Positions 1 through 9,384 of a stretch of DNA of 64,000 nucleotides are shown one piece after another (the first letter of the stretch is position 1; each line of letters opens with the position of its first letter). The position numbers and the translations under genes are program-made. Source of the stretch: Styela clava (taxonomy: Eukaryota > Chordata > Ascidiacea > Stolidobranchia > Styelidae); NCBI RefSeq assembly GCF_964204865.1, contig NC_135255.1, forward strand, positions 17,637,135 through 17,701,134, written 5' to 3'. The notes under the pieces are model-generated. The model was not told the origin of the DNA. It saw only the letters and a list, made by a program, of their open reading frames with translations, and ran no database searches.

Positions 1-32
1 TGGCGTTGCACTACAGCCTTGACTGGCCCGTC
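1..32 (+). ncRNA. U2: U2 snRNA copy 0, 3' fragment cut by window edge
   Basis: Only the last 32 nt are present: the loop of stem-loop IV (GGCGTTGCACTAC), its 3' arm and the 3' tail. They match the majority sequence. The truncation is the window boundary, not a genomic break. Confidence 0.93.
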
Positions 33-892
33 ACTTTCCTATTCGGAAAGTTACGATTTATATAATGTTTGTCATGTTTCTCCTACTACTTTGTAAGGCA
101 AAGCGAGTACTCACCCTCGTTCCGTGTCTTTTGGAATGGGCGCGGAGCGTCAGGCACGAAGACAGCTGCAAATCTTCCATACTGCTTCCACCGGAGTAAC
201 TTCGGAACGCACAACAATTTCACGAATTCTTTAAATGGAAGTTAGATGGGCATTGTGATGTCACAGAGCAGAGACTGCAATTAAAATGTATTTGGTTACA
301 GGCGAAGAGAATCTGGAATTTCTTTAACCGGTTAACTGCAGCGTGACGTTTGGCGTAATATTTATTGTTTTAGCTTATTACGTCGCAATGGTTACAAATT
401 AATTTCGAGTGATTTATCCTGGTATCTCTCAAAATTATTGACGAATCTAGATCGTTTTGTGATCCCTTGCTGCAAGAGATATGCAGCGTGCTTTGGACAA
501 ATGGAAGTATTTTCGTGAAACAGTTTCCGTTATTCAATGTCACTTATGTGACAAATTTACAGTGCCCAGTGTGCAAATTCTTCTTTGAGATATCATACGG
601 AAAAACAGCATCAACTGCGCCACATGGAATAGACAATTTACGCTTTTACCGAAAACTGATTATGAATTTATCATTGTCCAAATTTCATAATCAGCAATCT
701 TGGTACTTCAATTATTTTTCACCTCTATTGGGTCTCTACAAATACAGTTAGTGATATTCTTTTAAATGAAACGCTACAGGAGATAAATTTGCGAAGACGT
801 AATCATTTCTGACAAAATTGTACATTATAAAGATGATTTGTTCCTGAGATGTCAGTCAACGGTTAAAATAAATCGTAACCTTCAACCATCCA

Positions 893-909
893 GAATGGGT
901 CCACCATTC
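893..909. repeat. 6-bp inverted repeat GAATGG-GTCCA-CCATTC upstream of promoter
   Basis: Located at -119 to -103 from the gene, followed by CCCAGCCCCACTAATTAG. It is the strongest dyad near the promoter and a possible activator site. The nearby TTCCCAGC weakly recalls the ZNF143/Staf core, but the match does not extend. It recurs in every unit. Confidence 0.4.
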
Positions 910-946
910 CCAGCCCCACTAATTAGTATTGTAAGTGGAAACTTAA

Positions 947-964
947 TCACCGTCACCGGAACCG
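947..964 (+). promoter_or_regulatory. Candidate snRNA proximal sequence element (PSE), copy 1
   Basis: TCACCGTCACCGGAACCG lies at -65 to -48 from the U2 start. The core ACCGTNAC..GAA resembles the human U6 PSE in sequence and sits at the usual PSE distance, where SNAPc would bind. I saw no substitution in these 18 bp before any of the 54 complete genes, at 947 plus multiples of 1,169. No TATA box is present near -30, as expected for a Pol II-type U2 promoter. Binding is inferred from sequence and position only. Confidence 0.55.
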
Positions 965-970
965 TTTTCA

Positions 971-990
971 TAAATTCCCAATACATTATT
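971..990 (+). promoter_or_regulatory. AATTCCCAA proximal promoter tract, copy 1
   Basis: TAAATTCCCAATACATTATT at -41 to -22 contains AATTCCCAA, which resembles the core of the fruit-fly PSEA. It lies about 20 bp closer to the gene than PSEA usually does, so the -65 element is preferred as the PSE. It recurs in every unit, with one exception seen at 19685 (A>G). It may be a second basal element or only flanking sequence. Confidence 0.3.
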
Positions 991-1011
991 GCGTGAAAAC
1001 ACCGACCATTT

Positions 1012-1201
1012 ATCGCTTCTTCGGCCTATTGGCTAAGATCAAGTGTAGTAACTGTTCTATCCAGATTAATACCTGAATCGTGGGGTACTCCCCCACTCTT
1101 GTATTAATTTGATTTTTGCGACGACGAGAGCGAGGGTTCGGCTTGCCACTCCGCTCTCACCGGTCGGCTTGGCGTTGCACTACAGCCTTGACTGGCCCGT
1201 C
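1012..1201 (+). ncRNA. U2: U2 snRNA copy 1 (reference description; stem IIa variant)
   Basis: U2 is the RNA of the U2 snRNP. It pairs with the intron branch site and with U6 in the spliceosome. Read along the gene: the 5' end ATCGCTTCTTCGG; stem-loop I (GGCC-TATT-GGCT, nt 12-23); GCTAAGATCA, which forms U2/U6 helix I; GTAGTA at 1045-1050, the branch-site pairing motif; hairpin IIa (ATTCAG/CTGAAT, 1059-1078); hairpin IIb (GTGGGG-TACTC-CCCCAC, 1080-1096); Sm site ATTTTTG at 1112-1118; stem III (GAGAGCG/CGCTCTC, 1126-1158) with a CUUG loop; stem-loop IV (1160-1195) with a GGCGTTGCACTAC loop and a UU bulge. The 5' end is set by homology. The 3' end (1200-1203) is inferred from usual length. This copy has T>C at 1061 (nt 50), which breaks one U-A pair of stem IIa. 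Upstream spacer haplotype at -330/-230/-170 is A-G-T, a combination seen in no other unit. Confidence 0.97.
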
Positions 1202-1223
1202 ACTTTCCTATTCGGAAAGTTAC
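1199..1223 (+). other. 3'-flanking hairpin at the U2 3' end, copy 1
   Basis: ACTTTCC (1202-1208) and GGAAAGT (1214-1220) form a perfect seven-pair inverted repeat with loop TATTC. Outside it a C/T mismatch (1201/1221) and two more pairs (1199-1200 with 1222-1223) extend it. It begins where mature U2 should end and would be in the precursor transcript. It is present in all units. Four substituted copies (39, 40, 44, 54) all keep or add RNA pairing. It could guide 3'-end formation or be an extra terminal stem-loop of U2 itself. Confidence 0.6.
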
Positions 1224-1225
1224 GA
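1216..1225 (+). terminator. Candidate snRNA 3' box, copy 1
   Basis: AAAGTTACGA begins 15 nt after the assumed mature 3' end and resembles the AAARNNAGA part of the metazoan 3' box with one inserted base. In known Pol II snRNA genes this element directs Integrator-dependent 3' cleavage. It overlaps the hairpin's 3' arm. It is altered in copies 40 and 44 (second A) and after copy 23 (last A). Confidence 0.4.
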
Positions 1226-1492
1226 TTTATATAATGTTTGTCATGTTTCTCCTACTACTTTGTAAGGCAAAGCGAGTACTCACCCTCGTTCCGTGTCTTT
1301 TGGAATGGGCGCGGAGCGTCAGGCACGAAGACAGCTGCAAATCTTCCATACTGCTTCCACCGGAGTAACTTCGGAACGCACAACAATTTCACGAATTCTT
1401 TAAATGGAAGTTAGATGGGCATTGTGATGTCACAGAGCAGAGACTGCAATTAAAATGTATTTGGTTACAGGCGAAGAGAATCTGGAATTTCT

Positions 1493-1504
1493 TTAACCGG
1501 TTAA
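1493..1504. repeat. 12-bp palindrome TTAACCGGTTAA
   Basis: A perfect 12-bp palindrome occurs once per unit, with AACCGGTT at its centre. That core matches the known Grainyhead/CP2-type binding site, but it lies nearly 700 bp upstream of the next gene, so a role is speculative. It is broken near 54104 (ACCAGTT). Confidence 0.6.
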
Positions 1505-1520
1505 CTGCAGCGTGACGTTT

Positions 1521-1553
1521 GACGTAATATTTATTGTTTTAGCTTATTACGTC
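1521..1553. repeat. 9-bp inverted repeat GACGTAATA/TATTACGTC
   Basis: Perfect 9-bp arms at 1521-1529 and 1545-1553 flank a 15-base AT-rich centre. Each arm contains ACGT, and a further TGACGT lies just upstream, so the region has several ATF/CREB-like half sites. It occurs once per unit; the first and fourth spacers have GGCGTAATA (353, 3860). Function unknown. Confidence 0.6.
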
Positions 1554-1706
1554 GCAATGGTTACAAATTAATTTCGAGTGATTTATCCTGGTATCTCTCA
1601 AAATTATTGACGAATCTAGATCGTTTTGTGATCCCTTGCTGCAAGAGATATGCAGCGTGCTTTGGACATATGGAAGTATTTTCGTGAAACAGTTTCCGTT
1701 ATTCAA

Positions 1707-1722
1707 TGTCACTTATGTGACA
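1707..1722. repeat. 6-bp inverted repeat TGTCAC-TTAT-GTGACA
   Basis: Perfect 6-bp arms with a 4-base centre, once per unit. No substitution was noticed in it. The short arms could occur by chance in an AT-rich spacer. Confidence 0.45.
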
Positions 1723-2180
1723 AATTTACAGTGCCCAGTGTGCAAATTCTTCTTTGAGATATCATACGGAAAAACAGCATCAACTGCGCCACATGGAATA
1801 GACAATTTACGCTTTTACCGAAAACTGATTATGAATTTATCATTGTCCAATTTTCATAATCAGCAATCTTGGTACTTCAATTATTTTTCACCTCTATTGG
1901 GTCTCTACAAATACAGTTAGTGATATTCTTTTAAATGAAACGCTACAGGAAATAAATTTGCGAAGACGTAATCATTTCTGACAAAATTGTACATTATAAA
2001 GATGATTTGTACCTGAGATGTCAGTCAACGGTTAAAATAAATCGTAACCTTCAACCATCCAGAATGGGTCCACCATTCCCAGCCCCACTAATTAGTATTG
2101 TAAGTGGAAACTTAATCACCGTCACCGGAACCGTTTTCATAAATTCCCAATACATTATTGCGTGAAAACACCGACCATTT

Positions 2181-2370
2181 ATCGCTTCTTCGGCCTATTG
2201 GCTAAGATCAAGTGTAGTAACTGTTCTATTCAGATTAATACCTGAATCGTGGGGTACTCCCCCACTCTTGTATTAATTTGATTTTTGCGACGACGAGAGC
2301 GAGGGTTCGGCTTGCCACTCCGCTCTCACCGGTCGGCTTGGCGTTGCACTACAGCCTTGACTGGCCCGTC
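2181..2370 (+). ncRNA. U2: U2 snRNA copy 2, majority sequence
   Basis: Identical to the majority U2 sequence over all 190 nt, with stem IIa fully paired. Upstream spacer haplotype T-A-A. Confidence 0.97.
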
Positions 2371-3349
2371 ACTTTCCTATTCGGAAAGTTACGATTTATA
2401 TAATGTTTGTCATGTTTCTCCTACTACTTTGTAAGGCAAAGCGAGTACTCACCCTCGTTCCGTGTCTTTTGGAATGGGCGCGGAGCGTCAGGCACGAAGA
2501 CAGCTGCAAATCTTCCATACTGCTTCCACCGGAGTAACTTCGGAACGCACAACAATTTCACGAATTCTTTAAATGGAAGTTAGATGGGCATTGTGATGTC
2601 ACAGAGCAGAGACTGCAATTAAAATGTATTTGGTTACAGGCGAAGAGAATCTGGAATTTCTTTAACCGGTTAACTGCAGCGTGACGTTTGACGTAATATT
2701 TATTGTTTTAGCTTATTACGTCGCAATGGTTACAAATTAATTTCGAGTGATTTATCCTGGTATCTCTCAAAATTATTGACGAATCTAGATCGTTTTGTGA
2801 TCCCTTGCTGCAAGAGATATGCAGCGTGCTTTGGACATATGGAAGTATTTTCGTGAAACAGTTTCCGTTATTCAATGTCACTTATGTGACAAATTTACAG
2901 TGCCCAGTGGGCAAATTCTTCTTTGAGATATCATACGGAAAAACAGCATCAACTGCGCCACATGGAATAGACAATTTACGCTTTTACCGAAAACTGATTA
3001 TGAATTTATCATTGTCCAATTTTCATAATCAGCAATCTTGGTACTTCAATTATTTTTCACCTCTATTGGGTCTCTACAAATACAGTTAGTGATATTCTTT
3101 TAAATGAAACGCTACAGGAGATAAATTTGCGAAGACGTAATCATTTCTGACAAAATTGTACATTATAAAGATGATTTGTACCTGAGATGTCAGTCAACGG
3201 TTAAAATAAATCGTAACCTTCAACCATCCAGAATGGGTCCACCATTCCCAGCCCCACTAATTAGTATTGTAAGTGGAAACTTAATCACCGTCACCGGAAC
3301 CGTTTTCATAAATTCCCAATACATTATTGCGTGAAAACACCGACCATTT

Positions 3350-3539
3350 ATCGCTTCTTCGGCCTATTGGCTAAGATCAAGTGTAGTAACTGTTCTATTC
3401 AGATTAATACCTGAATCGTGGGGTACTCCCCCACTCTTGTATTAATTTGATTTTTGCGACGACGAGAGCGAGGGTTCGGCTTGCCACTCCGCTCTCACCG
3501 GTCGGCTTGGCGTTGCACTACAGCCTTGACTGGCCCGTC
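3350..3539 (+). ncRNA. U2: U2 snRNA copy 3, majority sequence
   Basis: Majority sequence. Upstream spacer haplotype T-G-A. That spacer carries a private T>G in the GTGTGCAAAT tract near 2910. Confidence 0.97.
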
Positions 3540-4518
3540 ACTTTCCTATTCGGAAAGTTACGATTTATATAATGTTTGTCATGTTTCTCCTACTACTTTG
3601 TAAGGCAAAGCGAGTACTCACCCTCGTTCCGTGTCTTTTGGAATGGGCGCGGAGCGTCAGGCACGAAGACAGCTGCAAATCTTCCATACTGCTTCCACCG
3701 GAGTAACTTCGGAACGCACAACAATTTCACGAATTCTTTAAATGGAAGTTAGATGGGCATTGTGATGTCACAGAGCAGAGACTGCAATTAAAATGTATTT
3801 GGTTACAGGCGAAGAGAATCTGGAATTTCTTTAACCGGTTAACTGCAGCGTGACGTTTGGCGTAATATTTATTGTTTTAGCTTATTACGTCGCAATGGTT
3901 ACAAATTAATTTCGAGTGATTTATCCTGGTATCTCTCAAAATTATTGACGAATCTAGATCGTTTTGTGATCCCTTGCTGCAAGAGATATGCAGCGTGCTT
4001 TGGACAAATGGAAGTATTTTCGTGAAACAGTTTCCGTTATTCAATGTCACTTATGTGACAAATTTACAGTGCCCAGTGTGCAAATTCTTCTTTGAGATAT
4101 CATACGGAAAAACAGCATCAACTGCGCCACATGGAATAGACAATTTACGCTTTTACCGAAAACTGATTATGAATTTATCATTGTCCAAATTTCATAATCA
4201 GCAATCTTGGTACTTCAATTATTTTTCACCTCTATTGGGTCTCTACAAATACAGTTAGTGATATTCTTTTAAATGAAACGCTACAGGAGATAAATTTGCG
4301 AAGACGTAATCATTTCTGACAAAATTGTACATTATAAAGATGATTTGTACCTGAGATGTCAGTCAACGGTTAAAATAAATCGTAACCTTCAACCATCCAG
4401 AATGGGTCCACCATTCCCAGCCCCACTAATTAGTATTGTAAGTGGAAACTTAATCACCGTCACCGGAACCGTTTTCATAAATTCCCAATACATTATTGCG
4501 TGAAAACACCGACCATTT

Positions 4519-4708
4519 ATCGCTTCTTCGGCCTATTGGCTAAGATCAAGTGTAGTAACTGTTCTATTCAGATTAATACCTGAATCGTGGGGTACTCCCC
4601 CACTCTTGTATTAATTTGATTTTTGCGACGACGAGAGCGAGGGTTCGGCTTGCCACTCCGCTCTCACCGGTCGGCTTGGCGTTGCACTACAGCCTTGACT
4701 GGCCCGTC
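4519..4708 (+). ncRNA. U2: U2 snRNA copy 4, majority sequence
   Basis: Majority sequence. Upstream spacer haplotype A-G-A. The spacer shares rare variants at 3860 and 4007 with the first unit, three units earlier. Confidence 0.97.
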
Positions 4709-5687
4709 ACTTTCCTATTCGGAAAGTTACGATTTATATAATGTTTGTCATGTTTCTCCTACTACTTTGTAAGGCAAAGCGAGTACTCACCCTCGTTCCG
4801 TGTCTTTTGGAATGGGCGCGGAGCGTCAGGCACGAAGACAGCTGCAAATCTTCCATACTGCTTCCACCGGAGTAACTTCGGAACGCACAACAATTTCACG
4901 AATTCTTTAAATGGAAGTTAGATGGGCATTGTGATGTCACAGAGCAGAGACTGCAATTAAAATGTATTTGGTTACAGGCGAAGAGAATCTGGAATTTCTT
5001 TAACCGGTTAACTGCAGCGTGACGTTTGACGTAATATTTATTGTTTTAGCTTATTACGTCGCAATGGTTACAAATTAATTTCGAGTGATTTATCCTGGTA
5101 TCTCTCAAAATTATTGACGAATCTAGATCGTTTTGTGATCCCTTGCTGCAAGAGATATGCAGCGTGCTTTGGACATATGGAAGTATTTTCGTGAAACAGT
5201 TTCCGTTATTCAATGTCACTTATGTGACAAATTTACAGTGCCCAGTGTGCAAATTCTTCTTTGAGATATCATACGGAAAAACAGCATCAACTGCGCCACA
5301 TGGAATAGACAATTTACGCTTTTACCGAAAACTGATTATGAATTTATCATTGTCCAATTTTCATAATCAGCAATCTTGGTACTTCAATTATTTTTCACCT
5401 CTATTGGGTCTCTACAAATACAGTTAGTGATATTCTTTTAAATGAAACGCTACAGGAGATAAATTTGCGAAGACGTAATCATTTCTGACAAAATTGTACA
5501 TTATAAAGATGATTTGTTCCTGAGATGTCAGTCAACGGTTAAAATAAATCGTAACCTTCAACCATCCAGAATGGGTCCACCATTCCCAGCCCCACTAATT
5601 AGTATTGTAAGTGGAAACTTAATCACCGTCACCGGAACCGTTTTCATAAATTCCCAATACATTATTGCGTGAAAACACCGACCATTT

Positions 5688-5877
5688 ATCGCTTCTTCGG
5701 CCTATTGGCTAAGATCAAGTGTAGTAACTGTTCTATTCAGATTAATACCTGAATCGTGGGGTACTCCCCCACTCTTGTATTAATTTGATTTTTGCGACGA
5801 CGAGAGCGAGGGTTCGGCTTGCCACTCCGCTCTCAACGGTCGGCTTGGCGTTGCACTACAGCCTTGACTGGCCCGTC
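5688..5877 (+). ncRNA. U2: U2 snRNA copy 5, stem IV base variant
   Basis: One change, C>A at 5836 (nt 149), removes the outermost C-G pair of stem-loop IV. The same change recurs in copy 26. Upstream haplotype T-G-T. Confidence 0.96.
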
Positions 5878-6856
5878 ACTTTCCTATTCGGAAAGTTACG
5901 ATTTATATAATGTTTGTCATGTTTCTCCTACTACTTTGTAAGGCAAAGCGAGTACTCACCCTCGTTCCGTGTCTTTTGGAATGGGCGCGGAGCGTCAGGC
6001 ACGAAGACAGCTGCAAATCTTCCATACTGCTTCCACCGGAGTAACTTCGGAACGCACAACAATTTCACAAATTCTTTAAATGGAAGTTAGATGGGCATTG
6101 TGATGTCACAGAGCAGAGACTGCAATTAAAATGTATTTGGTTACAGGCGAAGAGAATCTGGAATTTCTTTAACCGGTTAACTGCAGCGTGACGTTTGACG
6201 TAATATTTATTGTTTTAGCTTATTACGTCGCAATGGTTACAAATTAATTTCGAGTGATTTATCCTGGTATCTCTCAAAATTATTGACGAATCTAGATCGT
6301 TTTGTGATCCCTTGCTGCAAGAGATATGCAGCGTGCTTTGGACATATGGAAGTATTTTCGTGAAACAGTTTCCGTTATTCAATGTCACTTATGTGACAAA
6401 TTTACAGTGCCCAGTGTGCAAATTCTTCTTTGAGATATCATACGGAAAAACAGCATCAACTGCGCCACATGGAATAGACAATTTACGCTTTTACCGAAAA
6501 CTGATTATGAATTTATCATTGTCCAAATTTCATAATCAGCAATCTTGGTACTTCAATTATTTTTCACCTCTATTGGGTCTCTACAAATACAGTTAGTGAT
6601 ATTCTTTTAAATGAAACGCTACAGGAGATAAATTTGCGAAGACGTAATCATTTCTGACAAAATTGTACATTATAAAGATGATTTGTACCTGAGATGTCAG
6701 TCAACGGTTAAAATAAATCGTAACCTTCAACCATCCAGAATGGGTCCACCATTCCCAGCCCCACTAATTAGTATTGTAAGTGGAAACTTAATCACCGTCA
6801 CCGGAACCGTTTTCATAAATTCCCAATACATTATTGCGTGAAAACACCGACCATTT

Positions 6857-7046
6857 ATCGCTTCTTCGGCCTATTGGCTAAGATCAAGTGTAGTAACTGT
6901 TCTATTCAGATTAATACCTGAATCGTGGGGTACTCCCCCACTCTTGTATTAATTTGATTTTTGCGACGACGAGAGCGAGGGTTCGGCTTGCCACTCCGCT
7001 CTCACCGGTCGGCTTGGCGTTGCACTACAGCCTTGACTGGCCCGTC
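6857..7046 (+). ncRNA. U2: U2 snRNA copy 6, majority sequence
   Basis: Majority sequence. Upstream haplotype A-G-A. The spacer before it has a private G>A in TTCACGAATTC near 6069. Confidence 0.97.
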
Positions 7047-8025
7047 ACTTTCCTATTCGGAAAGTTACGATTTATATAATGTTTGTCATGTTTCTCCTAC
7101 TACTTTGTAAGGCAAAGCGAGTACTCACCCTCGTTCCGTGTCTTTTGGAATGGGCGCGGAGCGTCAGGCACGAAGACAGCTGCAAATCTTCCATACTGCT
7201 TCCACCGGAGTAACTTCGGAACGCACAACAATTTCACGAATTCTTTAAATGGAAGTTAGATGGGCATTGTGATGTCACAGAGCAGAGACTGCAATTAAAA
7301 TGTATTTGGTTACAGGCGAAGAGAATCTGGAATTTCTTTAACCGGTTAACTGCAGCGTGACGTTTGACGTAATATTTATTGTTTTAGCTTATTACGTCGC
7401 AATGGTTACAAATTAATTTCGAGTGATTTATCCTGGTATCTCTCAAAATTATTGACGAATCTAGATCGTTTTGTGATCCCTTGCTGCAAGAGATATGCAG
7501 CGTGCTTTGGACATATGGAAGTATTTTCGTGAAACAGTTTCCGTTATTCAATGTCACTTATGTGACAAATTTACAGTGCCCAGTGTGCAAATTCTTCTTT
7601 GAGATATCATACGGAAAAACAGCATCAACTGCGCCACATGGAATAGACAATTTACGCTTTTACCGAAAACTGATTATGAATTTATCATTGTCCAATTTTC
7701 ATAATCAGCAATCTTGGTACTTCAATTATTTTTCACCTCTATTGGGTCTCTACAAATACAGTTAGTGATATTCTTTTAAATGAAACGCTACAGGAAATAA
7801 ATTTGCGAAGACGTAATCATTTCTGACAAAATTGTACATTATAAAGATGATTTGTTCCTGAGATGTCAGTCAACGGTTAAAATAAATCGTAACCTTCAAC
7901 CATCCAGAATGGGTCCACCATTCCCAGCCCCACTAATTAGTATTGTAAGTGGAAACTTAATCACCGTCACCGGAACCGTTTTCATAAATTCCCAATACAT
8001 TATTGCGTGAAAACACCGACCATTT

Positions 8026-8215
8026 ATCGCTTCTTCGGCCTATTGGCTAAGATCAAGTGTAGTAACTGTTCTATTCAGATTAATACCTGAATCGTGGGGT
8101 ACTCCCCCACTCTTGTATTAATTTGATTTTTGCGACGACGAGAGCGAGGGTTCGGCTTGCCACTCCGCTCTCACCGGTCGGCTTGGCGTTGCACTACAGC
8201 CTTGACTGGCCCGTC
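8026..8215 (+). ncRNA. U2: U2 snRNA copy 7, majority sequence
   Basis: Majority sequence. Upstream haplotype T-A-T, which completes the four combinations of the -230 and -170 alleles. Confidence 0.97.
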
Positions 8216-9194
8216 ACTTTCCTATTCGGAAAGTTACGATTTATATAATGTTTGTCATGTTTCTCCTACTACTTTGTAAGGCAAAGCGAGTACTCACCCT
8301 CGTTCCGTGTCTTTTGGAATGGGCGCGGAGCGTCAGGCACGAAGACAGCTGCAAATCTTCCATACTGCTTCCACCGGAGTAACTTCGGAACGCACAACAA
8401 TTTCACGAATTCTTTGAATGGAAGTTAGATGGGCATTGTGATGTCACAGAGCAGAGACTGCAATTAAAATGTATTTGGTTACAGGCGAAGAGAATCTGGA
8501 ATTTCCTTAACCGGTTAACTGCAGCGTGACGTTTGACGTAATATTTATTGTTTTAGCTTATTACGTCGCAATGGTTACAAATTAATTTCGAGTGATTTAT
8601 CCTGGTATCTCTCAAAATTATTGACGAATCTAGATCGTTTTGTGATCCCTTGCTGCAAGAGATATGCAGCGTGCTTTGGACATATGGAAGTATTTTCGTG
8701 AAACAGTTTCCGTTATTCAATGTCACTTATGTGACAAATTTACAGTGCCCAGTGTGCAAATTCTTCTTTGAGATATCATACGGAAAAACAGCATCAACTG
8801 CGCCACATGGAATAGACAATTTACGCTTTTACCGAAAACTGATTATGAATTTATCATTGTCCAAATTTCATAATCAGCAATCTTGGTACTTCAATTATTT
8901 TTCACCTCTATTGGGTCTCTACAAATACAGTTAGTGATATTCTTTTAAATGAAACGCTACAGGAGATAAATTTGCGAAGACGTAATCATTTCTGACAAAA
9001 TTGTACATTATAAAGATGATTTGTACCTGAGATGTCAGTCAACGGTTAAAATAAATCGTAACCTTCAACCATCCAGAATGGGTCCACCATTCCCAGCCCC
9101 ACTAATTAGTATTGTAAGTGGAAACTTAATCACCGTCACCGGAACCGTTTTCATAAATTCCCAATACATTATTGCGTGAAAACACCGACCATTT

Positions 9195-9384
9195 ATCGCT
9201 TCTTCGGCCTATTGGCTAAGATCAAGTGTAGTAACTGTTCTATTCAGATTAATACCTGAATCGTGGGGTACTCCCCCACTCTTGTATTAATTTGATTTTT
9301 GCGACGACGAGAGCGAGGGTTCGGCTTGCCACTCCGCTCTCACCGGTCGGCTTGGCGTTGCACTACAGCCTTGACTGGCCCGTC
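9195..9384 (+). ncRNA. U2: U2 snRNA copy 8, majority sequence
   Basis: Majority sequence. Upstream haplotype A-G-A. Its upstream spacer has two rare variants (8416 A>G, 8506 T>C) repeated two units later. Confidence 0.97.

Larger units (their letters stand above)
1202..2180 (+). other. 979-bp intergenic spacer (representative; repeats between all U2 copies)
   Basis: This describes the first complete majority-type spacer. The same content fills 33-1011, every interval between consecutive U2 genes, and 63159-64000. It holds, in order, the 3' hairpin and 3' box, a mixed-composition stretch, an AT-rich middle with several inverted repeats, and the promoter just before the next gene. Searching both strands by eye for U1, U4, U5, U6, 5S rRNA, tRNA, spliced-leader RNA or transposon ends found none. 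A 94-codon open frame here starts at TTG and is not considered a gene. There is no simple-sequence tract like the CT repeat of human RNU2. Confidence 0.85.

Noticed and set aside
205-235. GGAACGC followed by TTCACGAATT, recalling the reverse complement of the U6 3' half
   Set aside because: The two matches are short, separated by extra bases, and the flanks do not continue as U6. Probably coincidence; at most a very decayed fragment.
571-578. GTGCAAAT, seven of eight bases of the octamer ATGCAAAT
   Set aside because: It lies about 440 bp upstream of the gene, far beyond the usual distal element, and one mismatch is easily met by chance.
467-751. A 94-codon open frame in each spacer (first at 467-751, then every 1,169 bp)
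   Set aside because: It starts at TTG, and the first in-frame ATG leaves fewer than 30 codons. Most changes between copies are amino-acid changing, with no sign of protein constraint. Copies look alike only because the whole unit is homogenised.
907-925. TTCCCAGCCCCAC as a ZNF143/Staf activator site
   Set aside because: Only the CCCAG core fits; the required downstream half does not match.
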